Shown here one piece after another: positions 26,601-34,401 of a stretch of 64,000 nt of DNA. The stretch is from assembly GCF_001592755.1 (NCBI RefSeq), contig NZ_LUKF01000017.1, positions 124,001 to 188,000 of the forward strand, in the 5' to 3' direction. Position 1 is the stretch's first letter. Each line of letters begins with the position of its first letter. A program made the translations under genes and the position numbers. The notes below the pieces were generated by a model that was given only the letters and a program-made list of their open reading frames with translations, searched no databases and had not been told where the DNA came from. This DNA comes from Bdellovibrio bacteriovorus (GTDB lineage Bacteria; Bdellovibrionota; Bdellovibrionia; Bdellovibrionales; Bdellovibrionaceae).

Positions 26601-26856
26601 TGCAGAAGCCCTGGAACAAGCTCTTCAAGGAGATTTCGATATTGTTTTGATGGATATTCAGATGCCTGTCTTGGATGGCATTAGAGCGACTAAGGAGCTG
26701 CGTTCCAGAGGCTACACGCGGCCTATTGTTGCGCTGACAGCACATGCCATGCCCGAAGAAGTAAAAAAATCGATTGAAGCGGGATGTAATGCTCACTTAA
26801 CTAAGCCGATCGACAAAAAAGGCCTGATAGAAGCGATACAGAAATTTATTAAGTGA
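23680..26856 (+). CDS. Soluble hybrid histidine kinase with RsbRD-like N-terminus and PAS repeats
   Basis: A 1058-residue protein with no clear membrane helix. The start is uncertain (ATG at 23680 or 23689; weak ribosome sites). Residues 5-145 resemble the N-terminal RsbT-co-antagonist (RsbRD/globin-like) helical domain. About four PAS units follow (roughly 155-275, 290-410, 420-545, 550-665), each ending in a coiled linker. HisKA carries His698 (MSHEIRTPM), then HATPase (GTGLGLVLSRR) and a receiver domain with Asp992 (VLMDIQMP). It is a cytoplasmic multi-input sensor feeding a phosphorelay. Its receiver resembles that of the CHASE kinase at 10353, so both may share the single Hpt protein at 13139 (inference). 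Confidence 0.9.
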   Translation: MKIMELAKSQLLKECKEQILSTWETRCRKKVPAANNLATSALRNSLPKFLDELIHSLEYPQPQKHFLDDERRMATEHGQERSEHPGYNLSQVIDEYYILRQVLFEVLESKLKLSSEARDIILDAISVGVRNAAIEFASRKHQEYQSTNESLRTSEEQFRLVVEGVKDHAIICTNPKGDVIYWSPGAENLLGWKSEEMLGRSGSRIFIPEDREKGVDIEEMRTAIAQGMAEDNRWHIRKDNSRFFATGVMNPLRNSRGQLVGFVKVLRDFTEKMITQENLKKETSESQAALKTLNELVMQAPVAMVLVMEPEYRFVIANPAYEKIVGRKVTGKTVFESFTAEEVGHFVPIVNNVIKTGTPFVGKEIRVSLPDEKGIPQNFYVNLSYHPFVESDGVIRGVFTVVQDVTEQVESRKELELANQKLQAILDRAPMGISFIEAPAGKMILMNNQARTILGHESHVKEGYHQYGKMGAIHKDGSPYSAEEYPTVRAFKNGETIIDEDMTYVRPDGKKIDLSVSAGPIINHDGEISGAVGTFFDVTERNRLRAELEEREENFRAIFTQAASGIARMSTSSRWELVNERLLDILQYSLPELTQKTCIEMTHPDDAGIELHHLEELKAGKYDSFSMELRYLRKDGNYVWVHLTKSIVRDSQGAAKYYISVIEDITQRKKLEEELHRAKLAADRASASKSAFLANMSHEIRTPMTAVLGFTEILKDSTLTQSERMDAIARIDNSGRALLRLIDDILDISKIEAGRLDIQKSRFSPVAIVSEIVSFMRVNAERKGVSLKLKLDASVPSEATSDPGRLRQILVNLIGNAIKFTSEGEVVVSVKAEASRYLIFSVCDTGIGISEQDLKNLFKPFAQADGSITRKFGGTGLGLVLSRRLAETLGGSLEVSESVVGKGTTFVVRIDAKPFSYTDQPTIYVANEAKDAGSNQLELVNVRVLLAEDVVDNQVLLSKYLEKAGAQIAFANNGAEALEQALQGDFDIVLMDIQMPVLDGIRATKELRSRGYTRPIVALTAHAMPEEVKKSIEAGCNAHLTKPIDKKGLIEAIQKFIK

Positions 26857-26916
26857 CCGACAAAAAGGGTGCATCGCTCGTGGATTTTAGCTAAATTAAA
26901 ACCTTTAGAGGTTAAA

Positions 26917-28872
26917 ATGCAGCCAGGATCTTCAAAACCCGAAAACAAGTTCTCTCCACCTACAGATGTGAAGTCGGCTCTTGCCCAGTTCAAAAAACCA
27001 AAAAAAGTTGTTGTGACCGCGGGTATGCCGTATGCCAACGGTCCCTTGCATCTGGGTCACTTAGCCGGTGCGCACGTACCCGCGGATATTTACGCTCGAT
27101 GGATGCGTATGTTGATTGGTGCAGAAAATGTTTTATTCGTGAACGGGAATGATGATCACGGTTCGACCAGTGAAGTTGCGGCGATCAAAGCCGGTAAAAC
27201 AATTCGTGAGTTCATTGATACTATTCACGAGCAGCAAAAAGAGACTCTAAAAAAATATTCCGTACAGACAGATATTTTCACGGGAACTTCTCGCCCGGAA
27301 ACTTATCCTTTGCATGAAGAGTACTCACAAGATTTTTTGCGCCGTCTTTTTAAAAACGGCTTGCTTGAAAAGCGCATAACAAAACAATGGTATGATCCAA
27401 AAATGAATCGTTTCCTTCAAGATCGGTTCGTTCGTGGGACGTGTCCAAATTGCGGTAACACCGAAGCCTACTCGGATGAGTGTGACGTGTGTGCCAGCTC
27501 CTTTGATCCCAGTCAGTTGAAAGATCCGCGCAGTCAGCTAAGTGATGCCAAGCCTGAATTGAAGGACACAGCTCACTGGTGGCTGGATATGTGGAAAGTG
27601 GCGGATCCATTAAAAGCTTGGATCGAGACGAAACAAAAATCATGGCGTTCCGCTGTCGTGCAAGAGGTTATCAACACCGTCTTAATCGGCTGTCGCTTTG
27701 AAAACGTGCATGAAGCCAAATACAAAGAAATCAAAGACACTTTGCCTAAGCATAAATCTCGTTACGTGCCGGGTAAAAAAGTGGAATGTCTTTTCGACAC
27801 CAAGGCTGATCTAGCAAAAGCCCAAGAAGTTCTTGAGGCGGCTGGCATTCCTTCTTTTGTGACGGACAAGTGGGGCTATCGCCCGATCACTCGCGACGTG
27901 TCGTGGGGAATTCCTGTTCCGGCAGAGCTTGATCCGGATATGAAGGGAAAAACTCTTTACGTGTGGCCAGATTCTTTGATCGCGCCTATCGTCTTCACGA
28001 AAGTCGCTTTGGAAAAAGCGGGAAGAGATAAAGAACTTTACAAAGAATTCTGGTGTGATCCAGAGGCGACCGTTGTTCAGTTCCTTGGGCAGGACAACGT
28101 TTTCTTCTACGTGATCATGCAAGGCTCTATGTGGTTAGGTCACAAAGACCAACCGCAAGAGCTGCCGAAAAAAGGTGACTTGCAAATGACAGAGATCTTA
28201 AGCGTTTTCCATTTGATGGTGAATGGCGAAAAGATGAGTAAGTCGAGAGGAAATTTCTATACCGGCGATCAGTTGTTAGAGATGGGTTATTCACCAGATC
28301 AAATTCGCTATTTCTTGGCGATGTTAAGTTTGCCAGTGAAAGCGTCCAACTTTGATTTCGAACATTTTGCTGAAAGAAATAAATTCTTAGCCGGTCCTAT
28401 GAACGCGGCTTTTGAAAAACCGATTTCGGCGTGCAACTCGAAGTTTGATGGTAAAGTGCCTGAAGGTAAGTTGATCGGTAAGGCCGAAGCGGAGACGTTG
28501 AAGCTAGTACAGCTTTATCTGCGCTCGATGCAAAAGGGAGACTACTCCACTTTGTTAGGTCAGATTGAAAACTACGCGCGTCTGATCAACTCTTTGTTTT
28601 CTCAGTACAAGCCTCACGACGATCGTGCGGAAGAGACGGGAAGAAAAGACGCTCTTTTCACATGTTTTTATGTTTTAAAGAACTTGATGATCATGCTGGC
28701 CCCTTTTGTTCCTGAAACGGTGAACGAACTGCGCAAGTCCTTAAACTTGCCGGAGTCTGTTTTGCGTGCAGATGAATTGGGAACAGGTATTCCAGCGGGC
28801 CATATAATCGGACAGAAAGGGATCTATTTCCCTGGCACAGCAGATGACATTAATACTCTCAGGGAGCATTAA
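26917..28872 (+). CDS. metG: Methionyl-tRNA synthetase, divergent form with internal insertion
   Basis: A 651-residue protein. The ATG at 26917 follows AGAGG; the frame is open 16 codons further up. The class I signature PLHLGHLAG (HIGH box) and GEKMSKSRGN (KMSKS) are intact, and CPNC...CDVC forms the zinc knuckle. It charges tRNA-Met. Oddities: about 65 residues are inserted near 256-320, before ITRDVSWGIPVP. The usual DAPIGY methionine-pocket segment reads PDSLIAPIVF. There is no C-terminal tRNA-binding domain. The initiator tRNA gene is only 3.4 kb upstream. Synthetase identity is secure; whether it is the only MetRS cannot be told. Confidence 0.93.
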   Translation: MQPGSSKPENKFSPPTDVKSALAQFKKPKKVVVTAGMPYANGPLHLGHLAGAHVPADIYARWMRMLIGAENVLFVNGNDDHGSTSEVAAIKAGKTIREFIDTIHEQQKETLKKYSVQTDIFTGTSRPETYPLHEEYSQDFLRRLFKNGLLEKRITKQWYDPKMNRFLQDRFVRGTCPNCGNTEAYSDECDVCASSFDPSQLKDPRSQLSDAKPELKDTAHWWLDMWKVADPLKAWIETKQKSWRSAVVQEVINTVLIGCRFENVHEAKYKEIKDTLPKHKSRYVPGKKVECLFDTKADLAKAQEVLEAAGIPSFVTDKWGYRPITRDVSWGIPVPAELDPDMKGKTLYVWPDSLIAPIVFTKVALEKAGRDKELYKEFWCDPEATVVQFLGQDNVFFYVIMQGSMWLGHKDQPQELPKKGDLQMTEILSVFHLMVNGEKMSKSRGNFYTGDQLLEMGYSPDQIRYFLAMLSLPVKASNFDFEHFAERNKFLAGPMNAAFEKPISACNSKFDGKVPEGKLIGKAEAETLKLVQLYLRSMQKGDYSTLLGQIENYARLINSLFSQYKPHDDRAEETGRKDALFTCFYVLKNLMIMLAPFVPETVNELRKSLNLPESVLRADELGTGIPAGHIIGQKGIYFPGTADDINTLREH

Positions 28873-28906
28873 ACTTACTTAGGGAATGGCCTATATAATC
28901 GCCTAT

Positions 28907-28952
28907 TTTGAGGGTATAACTTAAGTCTTGTATGGGTTATGCCCAACTCAAA
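28907..28952. repeat. Imperfect inverted repeat bordering the nuclease gene
   Basis: TTTGAG-GGTATAAC (28907-28920) pairs with GTTATGCC-CAA-CTCAAA (28936-28952), leaving a 3-base bulge and one wobble. No T run follows. It lies between metG and the A+T-richer nuclease gene. It could be a terminator-like mRNA end, an operator, or a remnant boundary of inserted DNA. Confidence 0.45.
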
Positions 28953-29035
28953 GTAGCTGAAGTTTTATCTATACTCTTGGATTGCTTGTCGATAAACTAT
29001 GTTTATTTAATTCGAATTGAGAGGTTCTTCCGTAT

Positions 29036-29980
29036 ATGCGTTATGAACCAGCGGTAATGATTCTTTTGGAAGATATACTTTCTGATGCTTTTGAATACCA
29101 TAACCAGTTGGACACTTTTGTTCTGGGGTGTGGACTGAACAGCCGTTCTTTGGCTGCTGCGAGGGTTAAAGCTGAGAATAAGGCGAAACAGTCAAAACGC
29201 GCATACTCTAGAGCACCTAAGCGGTTTGTCGTACAAGAAATACTGTCAACCTTTGCAGTAGTTAACGGAGCTAACCACGAATTTATTGGAAATATGATTC
29301 AACAAATTTTGAATCCTTCTTTTAAGGGAGTGGTGAGTAACTCTGGCGTTCTAGCCGATGTTCAACGATTGGATGAACATATTAAACACAACAAAAAAAT
29401 TAAGGAAGATGAAGAGACTCAAAAGGCAGAATTTCGTCGAAAATCTAAAGAAGCAGCTCAGTTCGAACAAGAAAAAAAAATGGTAGATTATCAGAAACAA
29501 AAGGATCTATTGCGGGAGCAATTTCTCGGACTTCAAGGTATCTCGAATAGTCAGCAAAGAGGATTTGCTTTCGAGAAATTTTTGTCAAATTTTTTTGAGG
29601 TCGAAAGTTTGCAGCCTCGCGGTTCATTTAAAATAGTTGGCGAACAGATTGATGGTAGCTTCATTTTTCAACACAATACTCACTTGCTTGAGGCGAAGTG
29701 GACGAAGGATCCATGTGCTGGTGCTGAATTCGGACCATTTGTTTTTAAATTGCAAGGTAAGAGCTTAGATACGAGAGGATTGTTTGTTTCGATTAATGGC
29801 TTTACATTGGAATCCTTAGAAGCCCTAAAGGGGAAAGGAACCAAAAGTTTTATATGTATTGACGGAAGTCATTTGATGATGAGTCTCGAACCCGGACAAA
29901 GCTTAACTCAGTTGTTAGAAGCCCTATGGAGAAAGTGTTCGGAGACTGGCAATGCATATTTTCCAGTTGGACAGCTATAA
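29036..29980 (+). CDS. PD-(D/E)XK nuclease-like protein with novel N-terminal domain
   Basis: A 314-residue protein. The C-terminal part (about 170-290) has a restriction-endonuclease-like fold of Mrr type: QRGFAFEKFL (Glu180), GEQIDGSFIF (Asp206) and HLLEAKW (Glu219, Lys221), giving D-x12-E-x-K, then a DTRGLFVSING strand. Residues 1-105 form a helical domain I do not recognise, joined by a Lys/Glu-rich coiled coil (110-165). Base composition is visibly richer in A+T than its neighbours, suggesting transfer. Such nucleases often belong to anti-phage or toxin systems. Here no methylase is near, and the only partner is a small acidic gene facing it 28 bases away. Catalysis is well supported by motif; the biological role is inferred. 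Confidence 0.72.
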   Translation: MRYEPAVMILLEDILSDAFEYHNQLDTFVLGCGLNSRSLAAARVKAENKAKQSKRAYSRAPKRFVVQEILSTFAVVNGANHEFIGNMIQQILNPSFKGVVSNSGVLADVQRLDEHIKHNKKIKEDEETQKAEFRRKSKEAAQFEQEKKMVDYQKQKDLLREQFLGLQGISNSQQRGFAFEKFLSNFFEVESLQPRGSFKIVGEQIDGSFIFQHNTHLLEAKWTKDPCAGAEFGPFVFKLQGKSLDTRGLFVSINGFTLESLEALKGKGTKSFICIDGSHLMMSLEPGQSLTQLLEALWRKCSETGNAYFPVGQL

Positions 29981-30008
29981 AAGGATCATACTCTAAGTGT
30001 TCAGTATC

Positions 30009-30194
30009 TTATTCTGCCTCTAGCATTTTCTTTACAACAATCGCAATCGTTGAAGCATCGACCTGCGCTTTCTTCATAAGGCGTACAGCTTCTTGGGTGT
30101 CATCAGAGTCAATAGCCTCAAAGAATTCATCCAGCTTATTAATAGAAGCCATTTGCTCTAAAACCAACGTGCCTTCAAAGTCATTTTCATCCAT
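30009..30194 (-). CDS. Small acidic protein facing the nuclease gene
   Basis: A 61-residue protein with AAGAGG before the ATG. It is strongly acidic, about 15 Asp/Glu against 6 Lys/Arg, with an amphipathic C-terminal half (EAVRLMKKAQVDASTIAIVV). No family recognised. Convergent orientation with the nuclease and low GC suggest they arrived together. An inhibitor or DNA-mimic role would fit the charge but is speculation. The good ribosome site argues that it is a real gene. Confidence 0.62.
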   Translation of the reverse strand: MDENDFEGTLVLEQMASINKLDEFFEAIDSDDTQEAVRLMKKAQVDASTIAIVVKKMLEAE

Positions 30195-30318
30195 ATCAAC
30201 CTCTTGTATCCATTAAACTTGATCATCCTGGTAAATTCAACTGAACCGGGGATCAGGACCGCTTCCAGCCAGTGTCAGAGTCTAAAGCAGTCTATCTTTT
30301 GTTAAAAAAGGAGATGGA

Positions 30319-31089
30319 ATGAAATCACTCAACGGTAAAATCGCATTGGTCACTGGTGGCAGCCGCGGTATTGGCAAAGCTATTTCTTTGCGGCTTGCTT
30401 CCGAGGGAGCTTTTGTCATTGTTCATTATGGAAGTAATAAAGTCGAGGCGGAACAAACTTTAAAAGAAATCCGGCAAATGGGTGGTGAGGGGGTTTTAGT
30501 TTCTGCTGACTTTAAAAAATCGAACGCTGTGGAAAATCTGTTTTCCCAGATAGACGAGGTTGTTGTACGCGATGGTGAAGTCCATCTCGATATTTTAGTG
30601 AATAATGCGGGAATCGGAATGATCCAAGATTTCGAAACGACTACGGAAGCGCAACTTGATGCTTTGCACGCGATCAATATCAAATCTCCGTTTCTTGTAG
30701 CGCAAAAAGCCTGTCAAAGGATGAAGCGTGGAGGACGCATTATCAATATCACTTCCATTGTCACTCGTATGGCCAGTTCCTCAGTGGGCGCTTACTCAAT
30801 GACGAAGGGGGCCGTGGATGTACTGACATTATTTCTAGCAAAAAAATTAGGACCTCAGCAAATCACGGTGAACTCCGTGGCTCCCGGAGTGATAAATACG
30901 GAAATGAACGCCGAGGCCTTGGGGCACCCGGAAAGCCGTAAGTTCATGGAGTCGTTATCAGCGTTAGGCCGCGTGGGGGAGCCTCAAGATATCGCTGACG
31001 TCGTGGCTTTCGTCGCTTCAGAAGAAGCTCGATGGATATCTGGACAGCGAATTGAAGCTTCGGGAGGATCATTTTTAGGAATCTCGTAA
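30319..31089 (+). CDS. Short-chain dehydrogenase/reductase (FabG-like)
   Basis: A 256-residue protein with AAGGAGATGG before the ATG. Classical SDR marks: NAD(P)-binding TGGSRGIGKA, NNAGIG, the catalytic serine region ITSIVTRMASS, YSMTKG (Tyr and Lys) and the VNSVAPGVINTEM loop. Cofactor is likely NADPH, given Arg and Ser in the first loop. The substrate cannot be read. No fatty-acid genes adjoin, so it is probably a general oxidoreductase rather than the housekeeping FabG. It stands alone. Confidence 0.9.
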   Translation: MKSLNGKIALVTGGSRGIGKAISLRLASEGAFVIVHYGSNKVEAEQTLKEIRQMGGEGVLVSADFKKSNAVENLFSQIDEVVVRDGEVHLDILVNNAGIGMIQDFETTTEAQLDALHAINIKSPFLVAQKACQRMKRGGRIINITSIVTRMASSSVGAYSMTKGAVDVLTLFLAKKLGPQQITVNSVAPGVINTEMNAEALGHPESRKFMESLSALGRVGEPQDIADVVAFVASEEARWISGQRIEASGGSFLGIS

Positions 31090-31145
31090 TAATGAAAGTT
31101 CAATTAAATCCATAACTTATGGTTTTAATAAAAACCGTCTTGCTA

Positions 31146-31188
31146 TTTCGATATATCGGATTTAATATTTGAATACGATATATCGAAA
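31146..31188. promoter_or_regulatory. Double palindromic operator of the YqjI-like regulator
   Basis: CGATATATCG occurs twice (31149-31158 and 31176-31185), 27 bases centre to centre. Flanking TTT and AAA make the two half-elements mirror each other. The pair lies 40-80 bases before the PadR-type start. Spacing near 2.5 helical turns and dyad symmetry fit two dimers of the PadR-type protein autoregulating the operon. Confidence 0.75.
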
Positions 31189-31227
31189 GATATTACGTAA
31201 TCCAGACGTAAATTCAAGGAGGTCCTT

Positions 31228-31830
31228 ATGCGCGGACATGGTAAAGGCGGTTTTCGCTTCGGTCGTCATTCACATTCCCACCATCAACACCATCCACATC
31301 ACCATCATGGTATGGAAGAAAAGATGGGAAGGCTCTTGGGCCATGGCGATCTTCGCTATGTGATCTTGTCTCTTTTAGAAGAAAAACCAAGACATGGTTA
31401 TGAAATTATCAAAGCTTTAGAAGAGCTTTCGTCGGGTGCTTATTCTCCCAGTCCAGGTTCCATCTATCCGACACTGACTTTTCTGGAAGAAGGTGGATTT
31501 GCCACTGCAACGACAGAGCAAAATAAAAAACTTTATACGATTTCCGCAGAAGGAAAAATTCTTCTAGAGGAAAATCGTGATTTCTTAAACATGATTCTTC
31601 AACGATTTGAAATGGTCGGGGAAAGAATGTCGCGTCTGAAGCATTGGATGGGACGAGATGAGGTCGAAGAGATTGCAAAAGCAAAATCAGAACGCTCCTC
31701 GATTCGTGGTTCTATGCACCGTTTGAAGGCCGAACTATTCTCATTTACTGAAGCAACAAAAGAACAAAAACAAAAAGTGGCTGACGTTATTGATCGCGCT
31801 GTGGAAGAGATTAGAAAAATCAAAGGATAG
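31228..31830 (+). CDS. yqjI: PadR-family metal-responsive regulator (YqjI-like)
   Basis: A 200-residue protein with AAGGAGG before the ATG. The N-terminal tail (residues 1-28) is dominated by histidines (HSHSHHQHHPHHHH), then a PadR winged helix: DLRYVILSLLEEKPRHGYEI, SPGSIYPTLTFLEEGGF and KKLYTISAEG. A helical dimerisation tail follows. E. coli YqjI has the same layout, binds nickel/iron through its tail and represses the ferric reductase gene yqjH. Here a YqjH-like gene begins three bases downstream and a double operator lies upstream, which strongly supports the assignment. Confidence 0.88.
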   Translation: MRGHGKGGFRFGRHSHSHHQHHPHHHHGMEEKMGRLLGHGDLRYVILSLLEEKPRHGYEIIKALEELSSGAYSPSPGSIYPTLTFLEEGGFATATTEQNKKLYTISAEGKILLEENRDFLNMILQRFEMVGERMSRLKHWMGRDEVEEIAKAKSERSSIRGSMHRLKAELFSFTEATKEQKQKVADVIDRAVEEIRKIKG

Positions 31831-31833
31831 CGT

Positions 31834-32616
31834 ATGTCATCAAATGAAAGAGAATTGAAAACAGTCATGCATCCCGTGAAGATGCGCACTCTGAAGGTTA
31901 AAAATATTCAGCAGATTGCACCGCATTTGAAGCGAATCACTTTTTCAGGCGAAGAGCTTTCAGACTTTACATCTTTATCCCCCGACGATCACGTGAAGGT
32001 GTTCTTTCCCTATCCCGGTGAAGAAACTCCGGTGTTGCCCGTGATGACCTCAGAAGGTCCCAAGGTTCCTGAAGGCAGTCGACCTGCGATCATGCGTGAT
32101 TATACACCTCGACGTTACGACAACTCTGCAAAAGAACTGGATATCGAATTCTTCCTTCACGGAAGTGGCCCCGGATCACAGTGGGCAGCGCAGGCCCAAG
32201 TGGGGCAGAAGCTAACCATTGGTGGACCAAGAGGTTCGAAAATCGTTCCTTATAATTTTGATTGGTACCTGATGATAGGTGATGAGTCGGCGATTCCTTC
32301 GTTTGCCCGTCGCCTGCAAGAACTTCCAAAGAGTTCTAAATCTTTGGTCGTCATCGAAGTGGAAAATGAATCAGATAAAATGGAATTCGCTCACGAAGGT
32401 CTTGCTGAAGTGTTCTGGGTTTTTAGAAATGGTTCAGCGCCCGGAAAAAGCGATCGCATAAAAACTCACCTGGAAAGGATGAGATTCCCAGTCGGAGACT
32501 ATTTTGCGTGGATCGCTTTAGAAAAGACTTGCGCCTTTGAGATGAAAGAATTTCTTCTTCACACAAAAGGCGCCCAAGAAGAGTGGATCAAGGCCACAGG
32601 TTATTGGAAGGCCTAA
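31834..32616 (+). CDS. yqjH: Siderophore-interacting FAD/NAD(P)H ferric reductase (YqjH-like)
   Basis: A 260-residue protein starting three bases after the PadR gene, with AAAGGAT as ribosome site. FAD-binding block RDYTPRRYD, then GSGPGSQWA and IGGPRGSK; NAD(P)H half with MIGDESAIPSFARRLQ; C-terminal WIKATGYWK. It belongs to the ViuB/SIP family, which reduces ferric siderophores in the cytoplasm to release iron. It should be derepressed by metal binding to the adjacent regulator (from E. coli knowledge). Confidence 0.88.
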   Translation: MSSNERELKTVMHPVKMRTLKVKNIQQIAPHLKRITFSGEELSDFTSLSPDDHVKVFFPYPGEETPVLPVMTSEGPKVPEGSRPAIMRDYTPRRYDNSAKELDIEFFLHGSGPGSQWAAQAQVGQKLTIGGPRGSKIVPYNFDWYLMIGDESAIPSFARRLQELPKSSKSLVVIEVENESDKMEFAHEGLAEVFWVFRNGSAPGKSDRIKTHLERMRFPVGDYFAWIALEKTCAFEMKEFLLHTKGAQEEWIKATGYWKA

Positions 32617-32617
32617 G

Positions 32618-33025
32618 TTAAAAAGTAGGGACCGGCTCTGGAGTTGGATCTGTATTTTTCCAGTAGGCAATGAGTCCATCAATCGTGTTGCGCGGCTGAA
32701 CACCGATGCCATTTATTAGGTACGCGCTCACCCCTAAGAATGTGTTGTCCTGCCTCAACACTAAATCACCTCTTAAGTATTCACCCTCGGGACTTAAAAG
32801 GTTCAGTGTTACACGTCGATCCACATTGAGTAAAAGCTCAGCGACAACAGTTCCCGTTTTTAAAGAAGTGATCTGTACCGCAACTTGAGTTGGTGACTCA
32901 TCTAGCTTTACGGAAGAAATCAGAAAAGTCCCGACACCATAAGCTTGAGCGGAGGAAGTCGCTGTCTGTGCGTGAGCTGAAGAAATTGCGAACAAAGAAA
33001 ATAAAGTCACTAAAATCGATTTCAT
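32618..33025 (-). CDS. Small exported protein, unknown
   Basis: A 135-residue protein. The ATG at 33025 follows AAGGTGG and opens a signal peptide (MKSILVTLFSLFAISSAHA, cut before QTATSS). The mature part is strand-rich (GTFLISSVKLDE, TQVAVQITSL, RVTLNLLSPEG) with a proline-rich end. It is likely periplasmic or secreted. No family recognised. It converges with the reductase gene, one base between the stops. Confidence 0.65.
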   Translation of the reverse strand: MKSILVTLFSLFAISSAHAQTATSSAQAYGVGTFLISSVKLDESPTQVAVQITSLKTGTVVAELLLNVDRRVTLNLLSPEGEYLRGDLVLRQDNTFLGVSAYLINGIGVQPRNTIDGLIAYWKNTDPTPEPVPTF

Positions 33026-33106
33026 CAGAAACCACCTTTCGATGTCGCTCAAGATAACAAGAAAAAAATTAAAAAAATAGACCACTGCCGGAAACCCGGC
33101 AGCGGG

Positions 33107-34144
33107 CTAGTTTTTGGCTGTTACCGTCTCAGATTCGCCCTTGGCATTTACGGTCACAACCTTCGTTTTTGAAACACGAATAGTAGGGATCTCGTCAGCA
33201 CCCTCGGCCTTTAATTTTTCAATTTCAAAAGGTACGATTTGTTTTGGACCTTTTTTGCCAGGGTGAAGTTTGTATTGGTGAGCACAGTTTTTAGAGCAGG
33301 TGTCTTTTTTAAATTCCACCTCCGCACAATCAACACAGATAAGTTCTTCGGAATCACAGCGTTTGCATTCAATCTTGATTTCAGAAGGCTGACCGCAGTG
33401 AGGGCAAAGACCGTACTTCGTCGATGGTTGAAGGTTTTGATCTAAAGCCACGCGATGATCGAAAACGAAACATTCACCTTCAAACTGATCGTTCGGATAT
33501 TCCTTTATGTAGTTGATGATGCCGCCTTCCAATTGGAAAACATTGTCATAACCTTGCTTTTGAAGTTCCAAAATCCCTTTTTCACAGCGGATTCCGCCGG
33601 TGCAGAAGATCAGCATTTTTTTATCTTTAGGAATGCCTTGCTCTTCAATGTACTGAGGAAAGTCGGTGAACTTTTCGATATCAGGATTTAAAGCTCCTTT
33701 GAAAGTGCCAATCTTATACTCGTACCAATTGCGAGTATCGATCATCACAAAATCTTTTTCTTCCTTCATAACTTGATTCCACTCTGCGGGAGTCAAATGA
33801 TGATTCTTGCCCTCTGGAGGCATCACTTCCGGAATGCCCGTTGTCACGATCTCTTCGCGGATTTTTACTTTGAATCGGCGGAAAGGAGCTTTGTGTGACT
33901 CGGAATCTTTAAAGAACAATTGCGGCGCATTGAAGTATTCACGAATAAACTGCTTCCACGCTTCAAAAGACTCAACGGTGCTTGCAGAGATTGTCGAATT
34001 AAAACCTTCAGCACCTAAAATCACTAAGCCCTTAACGTTCAGCTCATCAGCTTTGTTTTCAAGATCTTTTTGTACAGTGGGAACATCAGAAAGTTTTAAA
34101 AACTTATAGAAAGTCGTAACATAATGCTTCGACGTGGCAGTCAT
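33107..34144 (-). CDS. trhO: tRNA uridine-34 hydroxylase TrhO (rhodanese-like)
   Basis: A 345-residue protein with GAGGTGAAAA before the ATG. An N-terminal acylphosphatase-like domain (KGLVILGAEGFNSTIS) is followed by a rhodanese domain with the active-site loop FCTGGIRCEKG. The C-terminal region has zinc-type cysteine pairs CPHC, CKRC, CVDC and CSKNC. This is the YceA/TrhO family, which hydroxylates U34 of certain tRNAs. The long cysteine-rich tail is seen in a subset of members. Confidence 0.93.
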   Translation of the reverse strand: MTATSKHYVTTFYKFLKLSDVPTVQKDLENKADELNVKGLVILGAEGFNSTISASTVESFEAWKQFIREYFNAPQLFFKDSESHKAPFRRFKVKIREEIVTTGIPEVMPPEGKNHHLTPAEWNQVMKEEKDFVMIDTRNWYEYKIGTFKGALNPDIEKFTDFPQYIEEQGIPKDKKMLIFCTGGIRCEKGILELQKQGYDNVFQLEGGIINYIKEYPNDQFEGECFVFDHRVALDQNLQPSTKYGLCPHCGQPSEIKIECKRCDSEELICVDCAEVEFKKDTCSKNCAHQYKLHPGKKGPKQIVPFEIEKLKAEGADEIPTIRVSKTKVVTVNAKGESETVTAKN

Positions 34145-34401
34145 ATTTTCACCTCAATTGTCCTAAAGGGCTCCAAACCCATCGGAGTTGTAGTTCACCG
34201 AGGTTATAAGGGAAAAGTGTGGAAATGCGCAAGAGGTGGTGGCTTAAAACCCTTAAAATCCACCCAGATTTGAATGAAATTCCTAAAATTTGCTTTTTTC
34301 CCCGAAAATCCTCGAAATGCTTCATGGTGGCGCTGCGCCAAATGCTTGTAACCTAAAGCTTTTCCTCGTAAAAATGAGTCTTTCAGACAGGATGCTTTTC
34401 T

